IMG/VR virus record: IMGVR_UViG_3300022853_000048 | Location: 1-37,359 of that record | Length of the DNA: 37,359 bases | Source: a virus | Direction: 5' to 3' (one strand) | Shown here: piece by piece, positions 5,006 through 12,676 of the stretch | How positions within the stretch are numbered: position 1 is the first letter of the stretch | Layout: each line of letters begins with the position of its first letter | Program-made: the position numbers and the translations under genes | The notes under the pieces: generated by a model | Database searches by the model: none | Told to the model about the DNA's origin: nothing | Seen by the model: only the letters and a program-made list of their open reading frames with translations

Positions 5006-6901
5006 TCACATGGACTCGCCCCATGATGGTCCCATTTCAATGTCACATTTACTCGGGACTTCAAGTGGTAGTACATTCTCCATTATTCTAGCAATTTCTT
5101 GGGCCTCGTCAACATCTTTAACGGACATTGCTATTTCATCGTGGATTTGGATGAGCGGCAGCTTGCCTATCTTGTAGAGAGCCACCATTGCCTTCTTTGT
5201 CATGTCGGCAGCCGACGCTTGGATCAATCTGTTCAGGGCTTTGTACGTGTAAGCCCTCTTCAGGCGTGTGGTAGGCCCGTAGGCGTCCACAGCGTCCTTG
5301 TAAGACATGGCTTTGTTCATTGCGAACGTATCCGGCTCCCACATTTCAAAGCGGCACTTACGGCCTCCCAGTGAGCGTATAGCGCCCGCCGAAGATTTCT
5401 CGTTCAGCCGGTTCATGACGCCGGTCATCAGTCCTTTAACGAACGGGACGCGCTCGTGGTATTGTTTGACCAGTTTTTTGGCCTCTTCAACAGAGATGTC
5501 CAAGCTTTCGGCCATCTTATTCACGCCCATGCCATACATCAGACCAAGGTTGATGGTCTTTGCTTGCTTACGCGGGATGTTTGTCATCTCGGCAACCATG
5601 GTGTGGAAGTCAGTTGAGGGGTCGGTGTTGTACGCTTCGACAAAATCGGCCGCCCCTTCCAGCGGAATGCCGCGTGTTTTGCCATATACATGAGCGTAAT
5701 GGACCAAGATGCGCGGTTCTTGTTGCGAGTAGTCGATAGCCGCCCACTGGTCGCCTTCTTCTGGCAGGAACAAACTACGGATCATGGGACCAAGCTCTGG
5801 GTCGCGGGCCGGGATTTGTTGTAAATTAGGGTTGGACATTGATATGCGTCCCGAAACCGTTCCGCCATCATCTGACCGGATTTGGTTAATGTGCGAATGT
5901 ATGCGCCCATCGGATCGGCAGTGTTTTATTATTGTGTTGATGAACGTGCCCGACGTTTTGTTTAGGTTACGGGCTTCAACAACCAGCTTTGCCACGGGGT
6001 GCGGGTTTTCGTTCAGGAACTGTTTAGTAAACGACGGAGCGCCTTTTTCTGTTTTGGGGTATGATATGTCCAGCTTATCGAACGCTTTTGACAGCGATTG
6101 TGCGGCCCATATCTCCACATCCGTCCCCGTGATGCGTTTAACTTCCTTCATAACTTCTTTTTCGCGCTTCAGAAGCATGTCTCTGGTCCGTTCGACGCGG
6201 TTCACGTCTATTCGAACGCCGCGCATTGTCATATCGACAAGGCAGGGCAGGAGGTCGAGTTCTATGTTAGCAATGCTCCACAGGTCTTCTTTACCTAACA
6301 TTGTGGAAAAGTAATTCCAAAGCTCCAGTGTTAAGACGGCATCGACTTCGGCGTATGGCCCGACATACATTGCAGGCATCTTCCACATCTCGGCTTTTGG
6401 ATCGACGCCAAACTCCCGCGCTGCTTGCACGAGTGCTTTCTCGGACTTAGTTTTTCCAAGGTGTTCGTATGCCAGCGCGTTTAGGCTGTAGCTGAAACGG
6501 TTTTCGTCAAGCAGGGAGGCTACCAACATGGTATCGATGATGCGTCCGTTGACCGTGAAACCCATGCGTTTGATCCAGCCCAGATCGTATTGGGCGTTGT
6601 GCATGATTTTATCGGCAGGGCATTCGAATACTTTGCGCAGCCATTTGTTGACCTGTTTTTCGTCAAGATTACCGCCGCCAAGGTGTCGGATCGGAATGTA
6701 CCCTGACCAACCGTCTACGGCTACGGCATAACCCACGACTTCCCCGTCGCCTGTTGCCCAACCCGGACCATTCTTTTTCAGGTTCGGGTCGCGTGTTTCA
6801 ACGTCGATTGCAATTTTACCTGCGCCCGTAAGGTCTGGTAGTTCGATGGGCGGAACCCATTCACTTTTGGGGGCGAACATAGCCATTTGCAAATTTGCCA
6901 T
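5006..6901 (-). CDS. polA: DNA polymerase I (family A) with 3'-5' exonuclease
   Basis: Replicative phage polymerase of 631 aa without the 5'-3' exonuclease domain. The DnaQ-like exonuclease is intact: IAIDVET (D33, E35), HNAQYD (D106), YAEVD (Y183, D187). Polymerase motif A is AAIDYSQQEPR (D390), motif B is RKQAKTINLGLMYG (R444, K448, Y456) and motif C is IQIHDE (587-589). The position equivalent to E. coli Phe762 is Leu (L452), the variant discussed for viral PolA as slower or more accurate and linked to temperate-like replication. It is the last gene of the replication operon, followed by a strong terminator; its 5' end overlaps the preceding gene by 41 nt. Confidence 0.97.
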   Translation of the reverse strand: MANLQMAMFAPKSEWVPPIELPDLTGAGKIAIDVETRDPNLKKNGPGWATGDGEVVGYAVAVDGWSGYIPIRHLGGGNLDEKQVNKWLRKVFECPADKIMHNAQYDLGWIKRMGFTVNGRIIDTMLVASLLDENRFSYSLNALAYEHLGKTKSEKALVQAAREFGVDPKAEMWKMPAMYVGPYAEVDAVLTLELWNYFSTMLGKEDLWSIANIELDLLPCLVDMTMRGVRIDVNRVERTRDMLLKREKEVMKEVKRITGTDVEIWAAQSLSKAFDKLDISYPKTEKGAPSFTKQFLNENPHPVAKLVVEARNLNKTSGTFINTIIKHCRSDGRIHSHINQIRSDDGGTVSGRISMSNPNLQQIPARDPELGPMIRSLFLPEEGDQWAAIDYSQQEPRILVHYAHVYGKTRGIPLEGAADFVEAYNTDPSTDFHTMVAEMTNIPRKQAKTINLGLMYGMGVNKMAESLDISVEEAKKLVKQYHERVPFVKGLMTGVMNRLNEKSSAGAIRSLGGRKCRFEMWEPDTFAMNKAMSYKDAVDAYGPTTRLKRAYTYKALNRLIQASAADMTKKAMVALYKIGKLPLIQIHDEIAMSVKDVDEAQEIARIMENVLPLEVPSKCDIEMGPSWGESM

Positions 6902-7223
6902 TATCTTTTATTTCCTCAATAATTTCATCTACAGGGCGTTTGTCTCTTTCGACAAACTCTGACCCGAGGGCCGTGTACCCTGCTTTATCGATCCACGAAT
7001 CCTGATGGTCGATTGTTTCGATTAACCGGCTGGTTTTTACCCAGTCCATCATCAGGGCAATGTGAGCCGGGGTTAAGTACCCGTGGCTGTTGATTGCCCC
7101 CCGCATGATGACGTTCCATCCTTCCGCGATACGAGCATGATTATCGTAAGCATCACCATAATCTTTTGCCCGGTCCCCGTTAATCAGGGATTTTGCTGCA
7201 TCCAGCACTTCGTCTCGTTTCAT
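6861..7223 (-). CDS. DUF6378-like phage protein (120 aa)
   Basis: Resembles the small phage family with GDRAKDYGDAYDNHARIAEG near the N-terminus, followed by ALMMDWVKTSRLIE and DSWIDKAGYTALGSE. The family is all-helical and often sits in nucleotide-metabolism or replication cassettes. The conserved acidic residues and His suggest a MazG/HD-like helical metal-binding scaffold, but no activity is established. The ATG overlaps the stop of the coiled-coil gene as ATGA. The 3' end runs 41 nt into the polymerase gene in another frame. Family assignment is from memory of the motif pattern. Confidence 0.75.
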   Translation of the reverse strand: MKRDEVLDAAKSLINGDRAKDYGDAYDNHARIAEGWNVIMRGAINSHGYLTPAHIALMMDWVKTSRLIETIDHQDSWIDKAGYTALGSEFVERDKRPVDEIIEEIKDNGKFANGYVRPQK

Positions 7224-7396
7224 TTATCGCCCCTCATCCATTTAATGTCTGCCAGCAACGCCGATTTTTCTTTTGTTGCGGCCTCTAATGCTTGTGTGAT
7301 CCGCGCTATTTCACTGCGCTGCACGGCAATTTTAGATTGCAGGTTACTAATAGCTTTTTCCTGCGAGTTTTTCCCATCGATCACCCATTTAGCCAT
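7220..7396 (-). CDS. Small coiled-coil protein (58 aa)
   Basis: A 58-codon ORF overlapping its upstream neighbour as TAATG and its downstream neighbour as ATGA. After MAKWVIDGKNSQ the sequence is one continuous amphipathic helix with heptad-like hydrophobics (AISNLQSKIAVQRSEIARIT, then LEAATKEKSALLADI), predicting a coiled-coil dimer. No enzyme motif. Perfect coupling at both ends makes it a convincing gene; its role is unknown. Confidence 0.65.
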   Translation of the reverse strand: MAKWVIDGKNSQEKAISNLQSKIAVQRSEIARITQALEAATKEKSALLADIKWMRGDK

Positions 7397-7614
7397 TAGT
7401 GTTCCACCTGATTAACGTAGCCGCAGAACACCAGTTCTTTAAGTTCTTCATCAAACTCGAACTTTGCGGCGGGTTGCGCCAGATCAGATTTGTTTGGGTC
7501 GTTCCACATTTTTTTAGCGCGAGCTTCACTAAAGTCTACTACGCCCATTTTTTTATATTCAGCGCGTTTTGCTATTTCTTGCGCCTTCCAGTCGTCCCAT
7601 GTCATTTTCTTCAT
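7396..7614 (-). CDS. Hypothetical phage protein (72 aa)
   Basis: Charged, helical N-terminus (MTWDDWKAQEIAKRAEYKKM) and an acidic C-terminal part (FEFDEELKELVF) with no recognised domain. GGGAGA precedes the ATG at 6 nt. The start overlaps the stop of the upstream gene as ATGA, and the stop overlaps the next ATG as TAATG. It is a coupled member of the replication operon. The composition could fit a small adaptor of the polymerase or helicase, but nothing shows this. Confidence 0.65.
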   Translation of the reverse strand: MKKMTWDDWKAQEIAKRAEYKKMGVVDFSEARAKKMWNDPNKSDLAQPAAKFEFDEELKELVFCGYVNQVEH

Positions 7615-7955
7615 GTCTTCTCTCCCTTAAACAATTTACTTTCCCACTGGCACACTTCGTTAATGTGCGTGTGCCGTGTGGTAGGACGCACCATCCCAAC
7701 CTTTTCAACCCATCCCAACTTTCGCAGGGATGTCATCATCGCGCCCCAAACGTTGTGGTGATGTGGGTCAGACATACCCTGCGCTCTGCAAAAGGCACAA
7801 ATCTTACCACCTTCTACGAAATTGTGTTCCGACAGGTATTTTGCCGCATTTTGGTAATAGGCTTGTTTCCACTCGTCGTCTGCGTGGACATAAGCGCGGT
7901 CTATTTCAGCCTCAATAAATTCAAACCGCTGTTGTTCAGAGAGGGCTTCGGTCAT
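7611..7955 (-). CDS. Conserved phage protein, possible winged-helix/treble-clef (114 aa)
   Basis: Resembles a phage family with the core HHHNVWGAMMTSLRKLGWVE followed by a basic segment (MVRPTTRHTHIN) and a Trp. The pattern reads like a helix-turn-helix, similar to small replication or transcription accessory proteins. Residues 53-66 (CAFCRAQGMSDPHH) hold two Cys and adjacent His that may bind zinc. The N-terminal 40 residues are an acidic helix. The gene is coupled to both neighbours by ATGA overlaps, directly downstream of the UvrD-like helicase, so a replication-accessory role is plausible but inferred. Confidence 0.6.
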   Translation of the reverse strand: MTEALSEQQRFEFIEAEIDRAYVHADDEWKQAYYQNAAKYLSEHNFVEGGKICAFCRAQGMSDPHHHNVWGAMMTSLRKLGWVEKVGMVRPTTRHTHINEVCQWESKLFKGEKT

Positions 7956-9469
7956 AGGTCATAACTCCTTGTCGCGTCTTCTGGTTCAACAATATACAGG
8001 TTCTGTCGGGTTCGCGTGACCCCAACGTAGAACACTCGGTGCATATCATCTGGGTTAATCCGCATTGCATTGTCCGCAGCCGCACTTAGGTCCGTGAACA
8101 GTACAACGTTATCCGCTTCACCACCCTTTGATCCGTGGATCGTGGACGCTGTGATGCGGGGAATGCCATTAAACTTCTCGCCGCGCCGCAGCATTGCAGT
8201 GATATAAGCCCTGTCAATTTCGGGCAGCTTATCCATGGCCTCTGACCATATCATTGTGCCGTCGATTAGCAGCCCATGGTTAACCATCAAGTCTTGTATG
8301 TTAACCATTTCTTTGTCGTTGAGCCCGGGTATCTTTTTGTACCCGCGTGTAATGCGTGTTCCGGTAGACATGTAGCTGAAAATCTTGCGAGCCACGTCTC
8401 CAGATATCTCTTTTCCCTTGCGCATCTGCTCCCAGCCGTTGACCGCCTCAGATATCTTTTCGCTGATGGACCGGTGGCCGCGGTAGGTAAATAGGTGACC
8501 GTTTGATTTCAGGTCACTTGCTACGGGCTGTAGTTGATATCCTGCTTGGGACAGAATTAGCCAAGAGCCCTCGGCCATGTCCAAAGAGCTTATATGGCTT
8601 ATGCGCTGCACCTTACCGCGCTCGGGTTTTGGTTCATAGCGTTTGGGAAACCTCCGCGTGATGCGGCGCACGACATTCTCTGCTAAGTTATGAACGCTCT
8701 GGGGCACACGGTATGACTGAGATAGCGTCTCTGATCCACCGGGCAGGTTTATGAAGTGATCCACATCTGCTCCCGCCCATCGGTAAATGGCTTGATCGTC
8801 ATCCCCTGCGCAATACATCCGCTTGGAGCTATCGTCTAAGATATGAGCAATATCCCATTGCAGCGGGCTTAAATCCTGCGCTTCGTCTAGGAAGCACAAG
8901 TCAAATTCAGGTCGGAACGTATTTTTTCCAGAAACAAACTGATCTAACATGTCCGTAAAATCGTATAACCCTAAACCCTTTTTGTATTCGCGCAGGCATT
9001 TGTCCACGTAATTCACAGTATTCCAGTCGTCGTCCAGATTGCTCTGGTTATATTGTTCCCGAAGGTCTACTTTGCGCAACCTTGCCAAGTTAATCAGACC
9101 CAGCACCGGATCGTTGCTCGACACTACCGACGGCATGTCGTCGTCAAAGCTGGTGTTTTTTGCTCCACCTAGCGATATTCCAATCTTCTGGCCAAGCTCT
9201 CTAAAGTTAGCTTCCTGCATAACTTGCTCTGGACGGATGTCGGTCATGGTTAGGGCAAGCGAGTGCAACGTCCGGAAGTAAATCAGGTCTTTCTTGGCGT
9301 CCAGCCCGAAGCGTTCCGCAGCGCGTTCCTTGGCCTCGTTAGCCGCTTTACGTGTAAAGGCTAGGAAAGCAATACGGTGGGGGTGTGTGCCCGCAGCCAG
9401 AGCCTCGTCCACCATGTTCAACAGCGTGGTCGTTTTGCCTGTGCCGGGAGGTCCAAATATCCTAAACAT
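7952..9469 (-). CDS. UvrD/PcrA-like SF1 DNA helicase
   Basis: A 505-aa superfamily 1A helicase, shorter than cellular UvrD. Motifs in order: Walker A GPPGTGKT (6-13); Ia AFLAFTRKAANEA; II LDEAQD (194-199); III GDDDQAIYRWAG (222-233); IV QSYRVP (251-256); V STIHGSKGGEADNVV (442-456); VI YVGVTRTR (481-488). These couple ATP hydrolysis to 3'-5' translocation. The ORF can be read upstream to a TTG at 9535, but that extension is the other frame of the small HTH gene. The ATG at 9469 starts directly at the Walker A strand and overlaps the HTH gene by 8 nt. It lies between primase and polymerase genes, so it probably unwinds the replication fork or recombination intermediates. Confidence 0.93.
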   Translation of the reverse strand: MFRIFGPPGTGKTTTLLNMVDEALAAGTHPHRIAFLAFTRKAANEAKERAAERFGLDAKKDLIYFRTLHSLALTMTDIRPEQVMQEANFRELGQKIGISLGGAKNTSFDDDMPSVVSSNDPVLGLINLARLRKVDLREQYNQSNLDDDWNTVNYVDKCLREYKKGLGLYDFTDMLDQFVSGKNTFRPEFDLCFLDEAQDLSPLQWDIAHILDDSSKRMYCAGDDDQAIYRWAGADVDHFINLPGGSETLSQSYRVPQSVHNLAENVVRRITRRFPKRYEPKPERGKVQRISHISSLDMAEGSWLILSQAGYQLQPVASDLKSNGHLFTYRGHRSISEKISEAVNGWEQMRKGKEISGDVARKIFSYMSTGTRITRGYKKIPGLNDKEMVNIQDLMVNHGLLIDGTMIWSEAMDKLPEIDRAYITAMLRRGEKFNGIPRITASTIHGSKGGEADNVVLFTDLSAAADNAMRINPDDMHRVFYVGVTRTRQNLYIVEPEDATRSYDL

Positions 9470-9614
9470 CTTTAGACGTTTCACGTTTGTATATTTGTTG
9501 GACGCGCTGTTTTGAGATGCCGAACCACTTGGCAACCGCCGTCATGGTGACGCGCTGTTCATCGATGAGGCGCACAATCTCTGCATTACGCATAGCTTTT
9601 AAAACGTTCGTCAT
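9462..9614 (-). CDS. Small HTH protein (50 aa)
   Basis: A 50-codon ORF with a clear helix-turn-helix: EIVRLIDEQRVTMTAVAKWF then GISKQRVQQIYKRE. The pattern is like the sigma70 region 4 or resolvase-type HTH, with a recognition helix SKQRVQQIYKR. The start overlaps the primase stop as TAATG, and the stop (TAG at 9462-9464) overlaps the helicase ATG. The whole protein is one DNA-binding domain, perhaps a regulator or a helicase/primase loader that binds DNA. It was previously hidden by the N-terminal extension of the helicase frame. Confidence 0.7.
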   Translation of the reverse strand: MTNVLKAMRNAEIVRLIDEQRVTMTAVAKWFGISKQRVQQIYKRETSKDV

Positions 9615-11152
9615 TAGAACGGAGCCTCTTCTTGTGACCCAAACTGTGGCGGATCAATGTTGATATCCACATTGTCGAAAGATGGTATCTGCCAAACACG
9701 GACGGCACGGCCCTTAATCTTCATCACAAGGCTACTGCCGTTGATGTCCCGTAGGCGCTGGGCGATGCGGTGCGATTTATATTCGAAGAACTTATTCTTC
9801 TTCAGGAAGTTTTCGAAGTCTTTGAGCCGGAAGTACGTGATGTTCATCTCGTCATCGGTCCAAGGCTTGCGCAACAGGATTTCTTCTTTGTCCTGTGCCA
9901 CCTGTAGGTGGGCGCAAAACTCCTCCAAATAATCGTAGAACTGTCCGCTTATACTTGCGTCCTGTGCCACTTCGATGATGGCGCTTTCGTTATCCTTCAT
10001 TTCGCTCAACAAGGTGCTGATGCGGCCTTCCCATTGGGGCTTGGCAACTGAGCGCGGCATGAAGTTAAGCTGCTCCATACATGCTTTTTGGAACGTCATC
10101 TGGTTCATCAGGGCGTCAGTGTCCATTTCTAGCGGCTCGCCGTTAACGTCCATAAACCACACTGGTGGAGTAGAGTTATACTTTCGGAGGTTCGCGATTG
10201 TAGCCCCTGCTACCGCGGCTCCTATGCCGAACTTACGTGTCCGACATAGGTCTTTGTTGCAGTGCGAATTGATCGGGGAGTCAGAACATTTGTACGCGTA
10301 ATCTTTTCGCTCTACTTGTTTGGCAACAACGTTTACCTCTGAGAGTGGCAGTGGCGGAGATATGTACTCCATGTTGAAGCGCAGTATTTCGGACTCCCAG
10401 CTATCTGGGTACGCTTTCCGTAAGTAAACGCCGATGTTAAATAAACCATTGTTACGTCCTCCTTCGCTGATGCCTGATTTGCACAGGATTTGTAGACAGG
10501 GCGGACCGTCCTTGAGTAGGTTGGTTTCGCCGCCACCCACTACTTGTAGCTTAACAATTTGTTCAGGCGTTTGAACATGTTTTTCGTATAATTCAATAAA
10601 TTCTTCTAACGTCGCAGACGTGCCGTCATCTAAGAAGCCGTAGCGCAGACCGTCTTCATGGTCGTAGTACGGCAGATTAAGGAAGTTACCTACATCACCA
10701 CGGTCAAGGTGTAGCCTTATCTGCTTTGGGAATATTTCGCTTTCGCCATATCCGAGGGCCGCGGCTATCGATTGCAGGGCCTTCTGCATATCTTTGGCGT
10801 CTGTCCAATCGCTTGCGAACAAGAAGCAGTGCGCTCCGCCTGATTTAGAGCGGCACACTACCATTGGTATTTTTAGTTTACGGATTTTATTGACAAGAAC
10901 TTTGTGGTCTAGCGGGTACTGATCGATATCAATACACCCCCACTTACAGCAATTGTCTTCGTTAATCGGTATGATGCCTAGTCCTGCACCTTTGCCAGAG
11001 AGGTGGTTGTCCCACAACTTCTGGTCCCGCGGTTCCCGTAGGATGCCCGCTTTGCCTTTGGCTTTGCCACCGGCACCTGTGTTCTCAATTTTAAAGTAGC
11101 CGTAGGCCTCTTTTAAACCATCAAAGATGGCCATAAATTTATCTGCTGACAT
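9614..11152 (-). CDS. Archaeo-eukaryotic-type primase (AEP)/primase-polymerase
   Basis: A 512-aa primase of the AEP superfamily. Signature elements: the metal-binding DxD in CIDIDQYP (D75, D77), SKSGGAHCFLF (102-112, the sGGxH motif) and FPKQ..LHL (141-149) with GNFLNLPYY. A middle helical region like PriCT (PPCLQILCKSGISEGGRNNG) follows. A later Cys cluster (C289, C298, C303, with C219) is typical of bacterial/phage AEPs and would bind zinc or a metal cluster. The C-terminal 150 residues are of unknown fold. It would lay primers for the family A polymerase. A purine-rich GGGGG lies before the ATG. No DnaG-like or DnaB-like gene is present. Confidence 0.88.
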   Translation of the reverse strand: MSADKFMAIFDGLKEAYGYFKIENTGAGGKAKGKAGILREPRDQKLWDNHLSGKGAGLGIIPINEDNCCKWGCIDIDQYPLDHKVLVNKIRKLKIPMVVCRSKSGGAHCFLFASDWTDAKDMQKALQSIAAALGYGESEIFPKQIRLHLDRGDVGNFLNLPYYDHEDGLRYGFLDDGTSATLEEFIELYEKHVQTPEQIVKLQVVGGGETNLLKDGPPCLQILCKSGISEGGRNNGLFNIGVYLRKAYPDSWESEILRFNMEYISPPLPLSEVNVVAKQVERKDYAYKCSDSPINSHCNKDLCRTRKFGIGAAVAGATIANLRKYNSTPPVWFMDVNGEPLEMDTDALMNQMTFQKACMEQLNFMPRSVAKPQWEGRISTLLSEMKDNESAIIEVAQDASISGQFYDYLEEFCAHLQVAQDKEEILLRKPWTDDEMNITYFRLKDFENFLKKNKFFEYKSHRIAQRLRDINGSSLVMKIKGRAVRVWQIPSFDNVDINIDPPQFGSQEEAPF

Positions 11153-11171
11153 TATTGCCCCCGCCCGAAAG

Positions 11172-11200
11172 AAAAACGGCGGGGCACAATTACCCCGCCG
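11172..11200 (-). terminator. Rho-independent terminator/attenuator inside the replication operon
   Basis: A perfect 8-bp stem, CGGCGGGG (11177-11184) with CCCCGCCG (11193-11200) and an 8-nt loop, followed on the minus strand by TTTTT. Placed between the SSB-like gene and the primase, it would give more SSB-like and coiled-coil transcript than downstream replication enzymes. Confidence 0.85.
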
Positions 11201-11210
11201 CGAACACTAC

Positions 11211-11993
11211 TTAAAACGGTATATCGTTCGAAGTTTGTGTTGCTTCATCGTCCGAGTGTTTCACAACAACCTCACCAGCGTTAATGCTTGCTGCAAATTC
11301 TTTAGCGCGTGTATACATGTGTGCTTCGGACACGGGGCCCGCTACAGACATTTCCCACCCGTGCCATGACCCCTTGGAGTTTTCTTCTCCAATTGTTTTC
11401 AAGTCATAGACGTAGGCAAACCGCGGTGGTGTGAAGGGTCCTTTCGATCCCATCATTGAACGTGACGCCATGATGCTGTTCCACTTACGCGACTTTTTAA
11501 GCTGCGTAGATTTCATAGCAATTAGGGCTGTTTCCATTGAGCCGTCTTCCGAGAGCAAGACAACAAAGTGCTGGTGCGTTTCTTCGATGTATTCACCAGA
11601 GCCGTCCATTACATAGTCTTTGTTATCCTCCTTGGAGCGTTGCACCTCTGGGCGCTTGTCCGCGGGGGTGTAGATCGCGGTTGGCGCACCGCTCCCAACG
11701 CCCCGTGGAGCCCACTGGATGAACCTGCGCTGATACGCGCACGGGATGACCTGAATACCTGTCTTGCCCTTGTAGAGGGCTCCTGTGACGGTATTATAGA
11801 TGTCCCCCTTGCGGGCATCCTCATTAACGTCCAGTACCGGATCATTTCCAGACAGAACTTTTAGAAATGGCAGGGCAAGGTCTTCTTGACCCAAATCCTG
11901 TAATCCATTACCGGCGTCTTCTTCGAACATCGCAGGGTTAAACTCCACGATTTCCGCTGTTTCTTTTTTTGCAACTTCTTTTGACTGTGCCAT
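11211..11993 (-). CDS. Putative single-stranded-DNA-binding protein
   Basis: A 260-aa protein resembling the phage group with FLKVLSGNDP, then GDIYNTVTGALYKGKTGI and VIPCAYQRRFIQWAPRG. The acidic C-terminal tail ends in SNDIPF, the classic SSB tip that docks replication partners. The basic/aromatic core would bind ssDNA. The start at 11993 is preferred over the longer ORF because GAGGT lies 7 nt upstream, 2 nt after the preceding stop. A strong hairpin terminator follows, suggesting high expression relative to the primase. The OB fold itself cannot be confirmed by eye. Confidence 0.7.
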   Translation of the reverse strand: MAQSKEVAKKETAEIVEFNPAMFEEDAGNGLQDLGQEDLALPFLKVLSGNDPVLDVNEDARKGDIYNTVTGALYKGKTGIQVIPCAYQRRFIQWAPRGVGSGAPTAIYTPADKRPEVQRSKEDNKDYVMDGSGEYIEETHQHFVVLLSEDGSMETALIAMKSTQLKKSRKWNSIMASRSMMGSKGPFTPPRFAYVYDLKTIGEENSKGSWHGWEMSVAGPVSEAHMYTRAKEFAASINAGEVVVKHSDDEATQTSNDIPF

Positions 11994-11994
11994 A

Positions 11995-12576
11995 TTATTT
12001 ACCTCTCTTAATGACTGCGCGTTGACCAACATAAGCTCCGAATAATTCCATCGGAAACTCTTCTCCTGCCTCGCACCTTTCTTTCACAAACGCCCGTAGG
12101 GTCTGCGGGTGAATTTCGGTTTTCTGCGTAGGCACAAAACCTTCTTGTTCAGCAAAAGCTGAAAAAGCGTTGGCTTTATCGTCCTCGCCACGGCCGAACT
12201 GGCATAAGACAGTATTTTTAATAATGTCATCGTACCCGTTATCCCGTAGCCAGTCGTAGGCTTGCGGACGATTGTTTACCAGTATGGAGGCTCCATACGT
12301 TTGTTTGACCTGAACGGTAGAACCGTCATCCAAGGCAAACGAAGATATGCCTATTTCTGCAAGCATCGCAGGCATGTCTTCATCCGTGAACTTCAAAAGC
12401 TCTTTCTTCAAACTCTTGGCTAATTGCTCAAGGTTTTCAATCTGTGCTTCATGGTCACGGATTCTTCTGGCCAACTCCGCCACCGTTTGGAGGCCTTGTT
12501 GATCTATCTTTTCGACAGAAGAGGCGATAGTGTCCTCAAAATCTTCTTCCATCATTTTTAGTACGTCGTCACTCAT
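11995..12576 (-). CDS. Phage coiled-coil protein of unknown function (193 aa)
   Basis: First gene of the minus-strand replication operon, with AAGGAG seven nt before the ATG. Residues 1-65 form a long coiled coil (RRIRDHEAQIENLEQLAKSL). A mixed domain follows (DMPAMLAEIGISSFALDDGS, QVKQTYGASILVNN) and then a helical C-terminus (HPQTLRAFVKERCE). This is a common companion of SSB-like genes in marine and T7-like phages. It probably partners the SSB-like protein, whose gene starts 2 nt after its stop, but its role is not established. Confidence 0.65.
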   Translation of the reverse strand: MSDDVLKMMEEDFEDTIASSVEKIDQQGLQTVAELARRIRDHEAQIENLEQLAKSLKKELLKFTDEDMPAMLAEIGISSFALDDGSTVQVKQTYGASILVNNRPQAYDWLRDNGYDDIIKNTVLCQFGRGEDDKANAFSAFAEQEGFVPTQKTEIHPQTLRAFVKERCEAGEEFPMELFGAYVGQRAVIKRGK

Positions 12577-12614
12577 TCCGAGTCTCCTTCGTGGTTAAAG
12601 GCACCTATCGGGCC

Positions 12615-12642
12615 TTGACAATTACAGATAATATCTTATACT
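12615..12642 (+). promoter_or_regulatory. Plus-strand sigma70-type promoter (half of symmetric pair)
   Basis: Consensus TTGACA (12615-12620), 16-nt spacer, TATACT (12637-12642). It drives the SNF2-like helicase, whose ATG is 35 nt further on. It overlaps head-to-head with the minus-strand promoter. Confidence 0.75.
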
Positions 12643-12655
12643 CTGCACTTGTCAA
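12628..12655 (-). promoter_or_regulatory. Minus-strand sigma70-type promoter (half of symmetric pair)
   Basis: On the minus strand TTGACA (12650-12655), 16-nt spacer, TATTAT (12628-12633). Both -35 and both -10 boxes are centred on 12635, and CTTGACAA/TTGTCAAG form a perfect outer inverted repeat. It drives the replication operon starting at 12576. Confidence 0.75.
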
Positions 12656-12676
12656 GCAGTTTTTAAGGAAAATAAA

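Noticed and set aside
9470-9535. N-terminal extension of the UvrD-like helicase from a TTG
   Set aside because: The 22 added residues are polar low-complexity and are the other frame of the HTH gene. The Walker A strand starts at the ATG at 9469.
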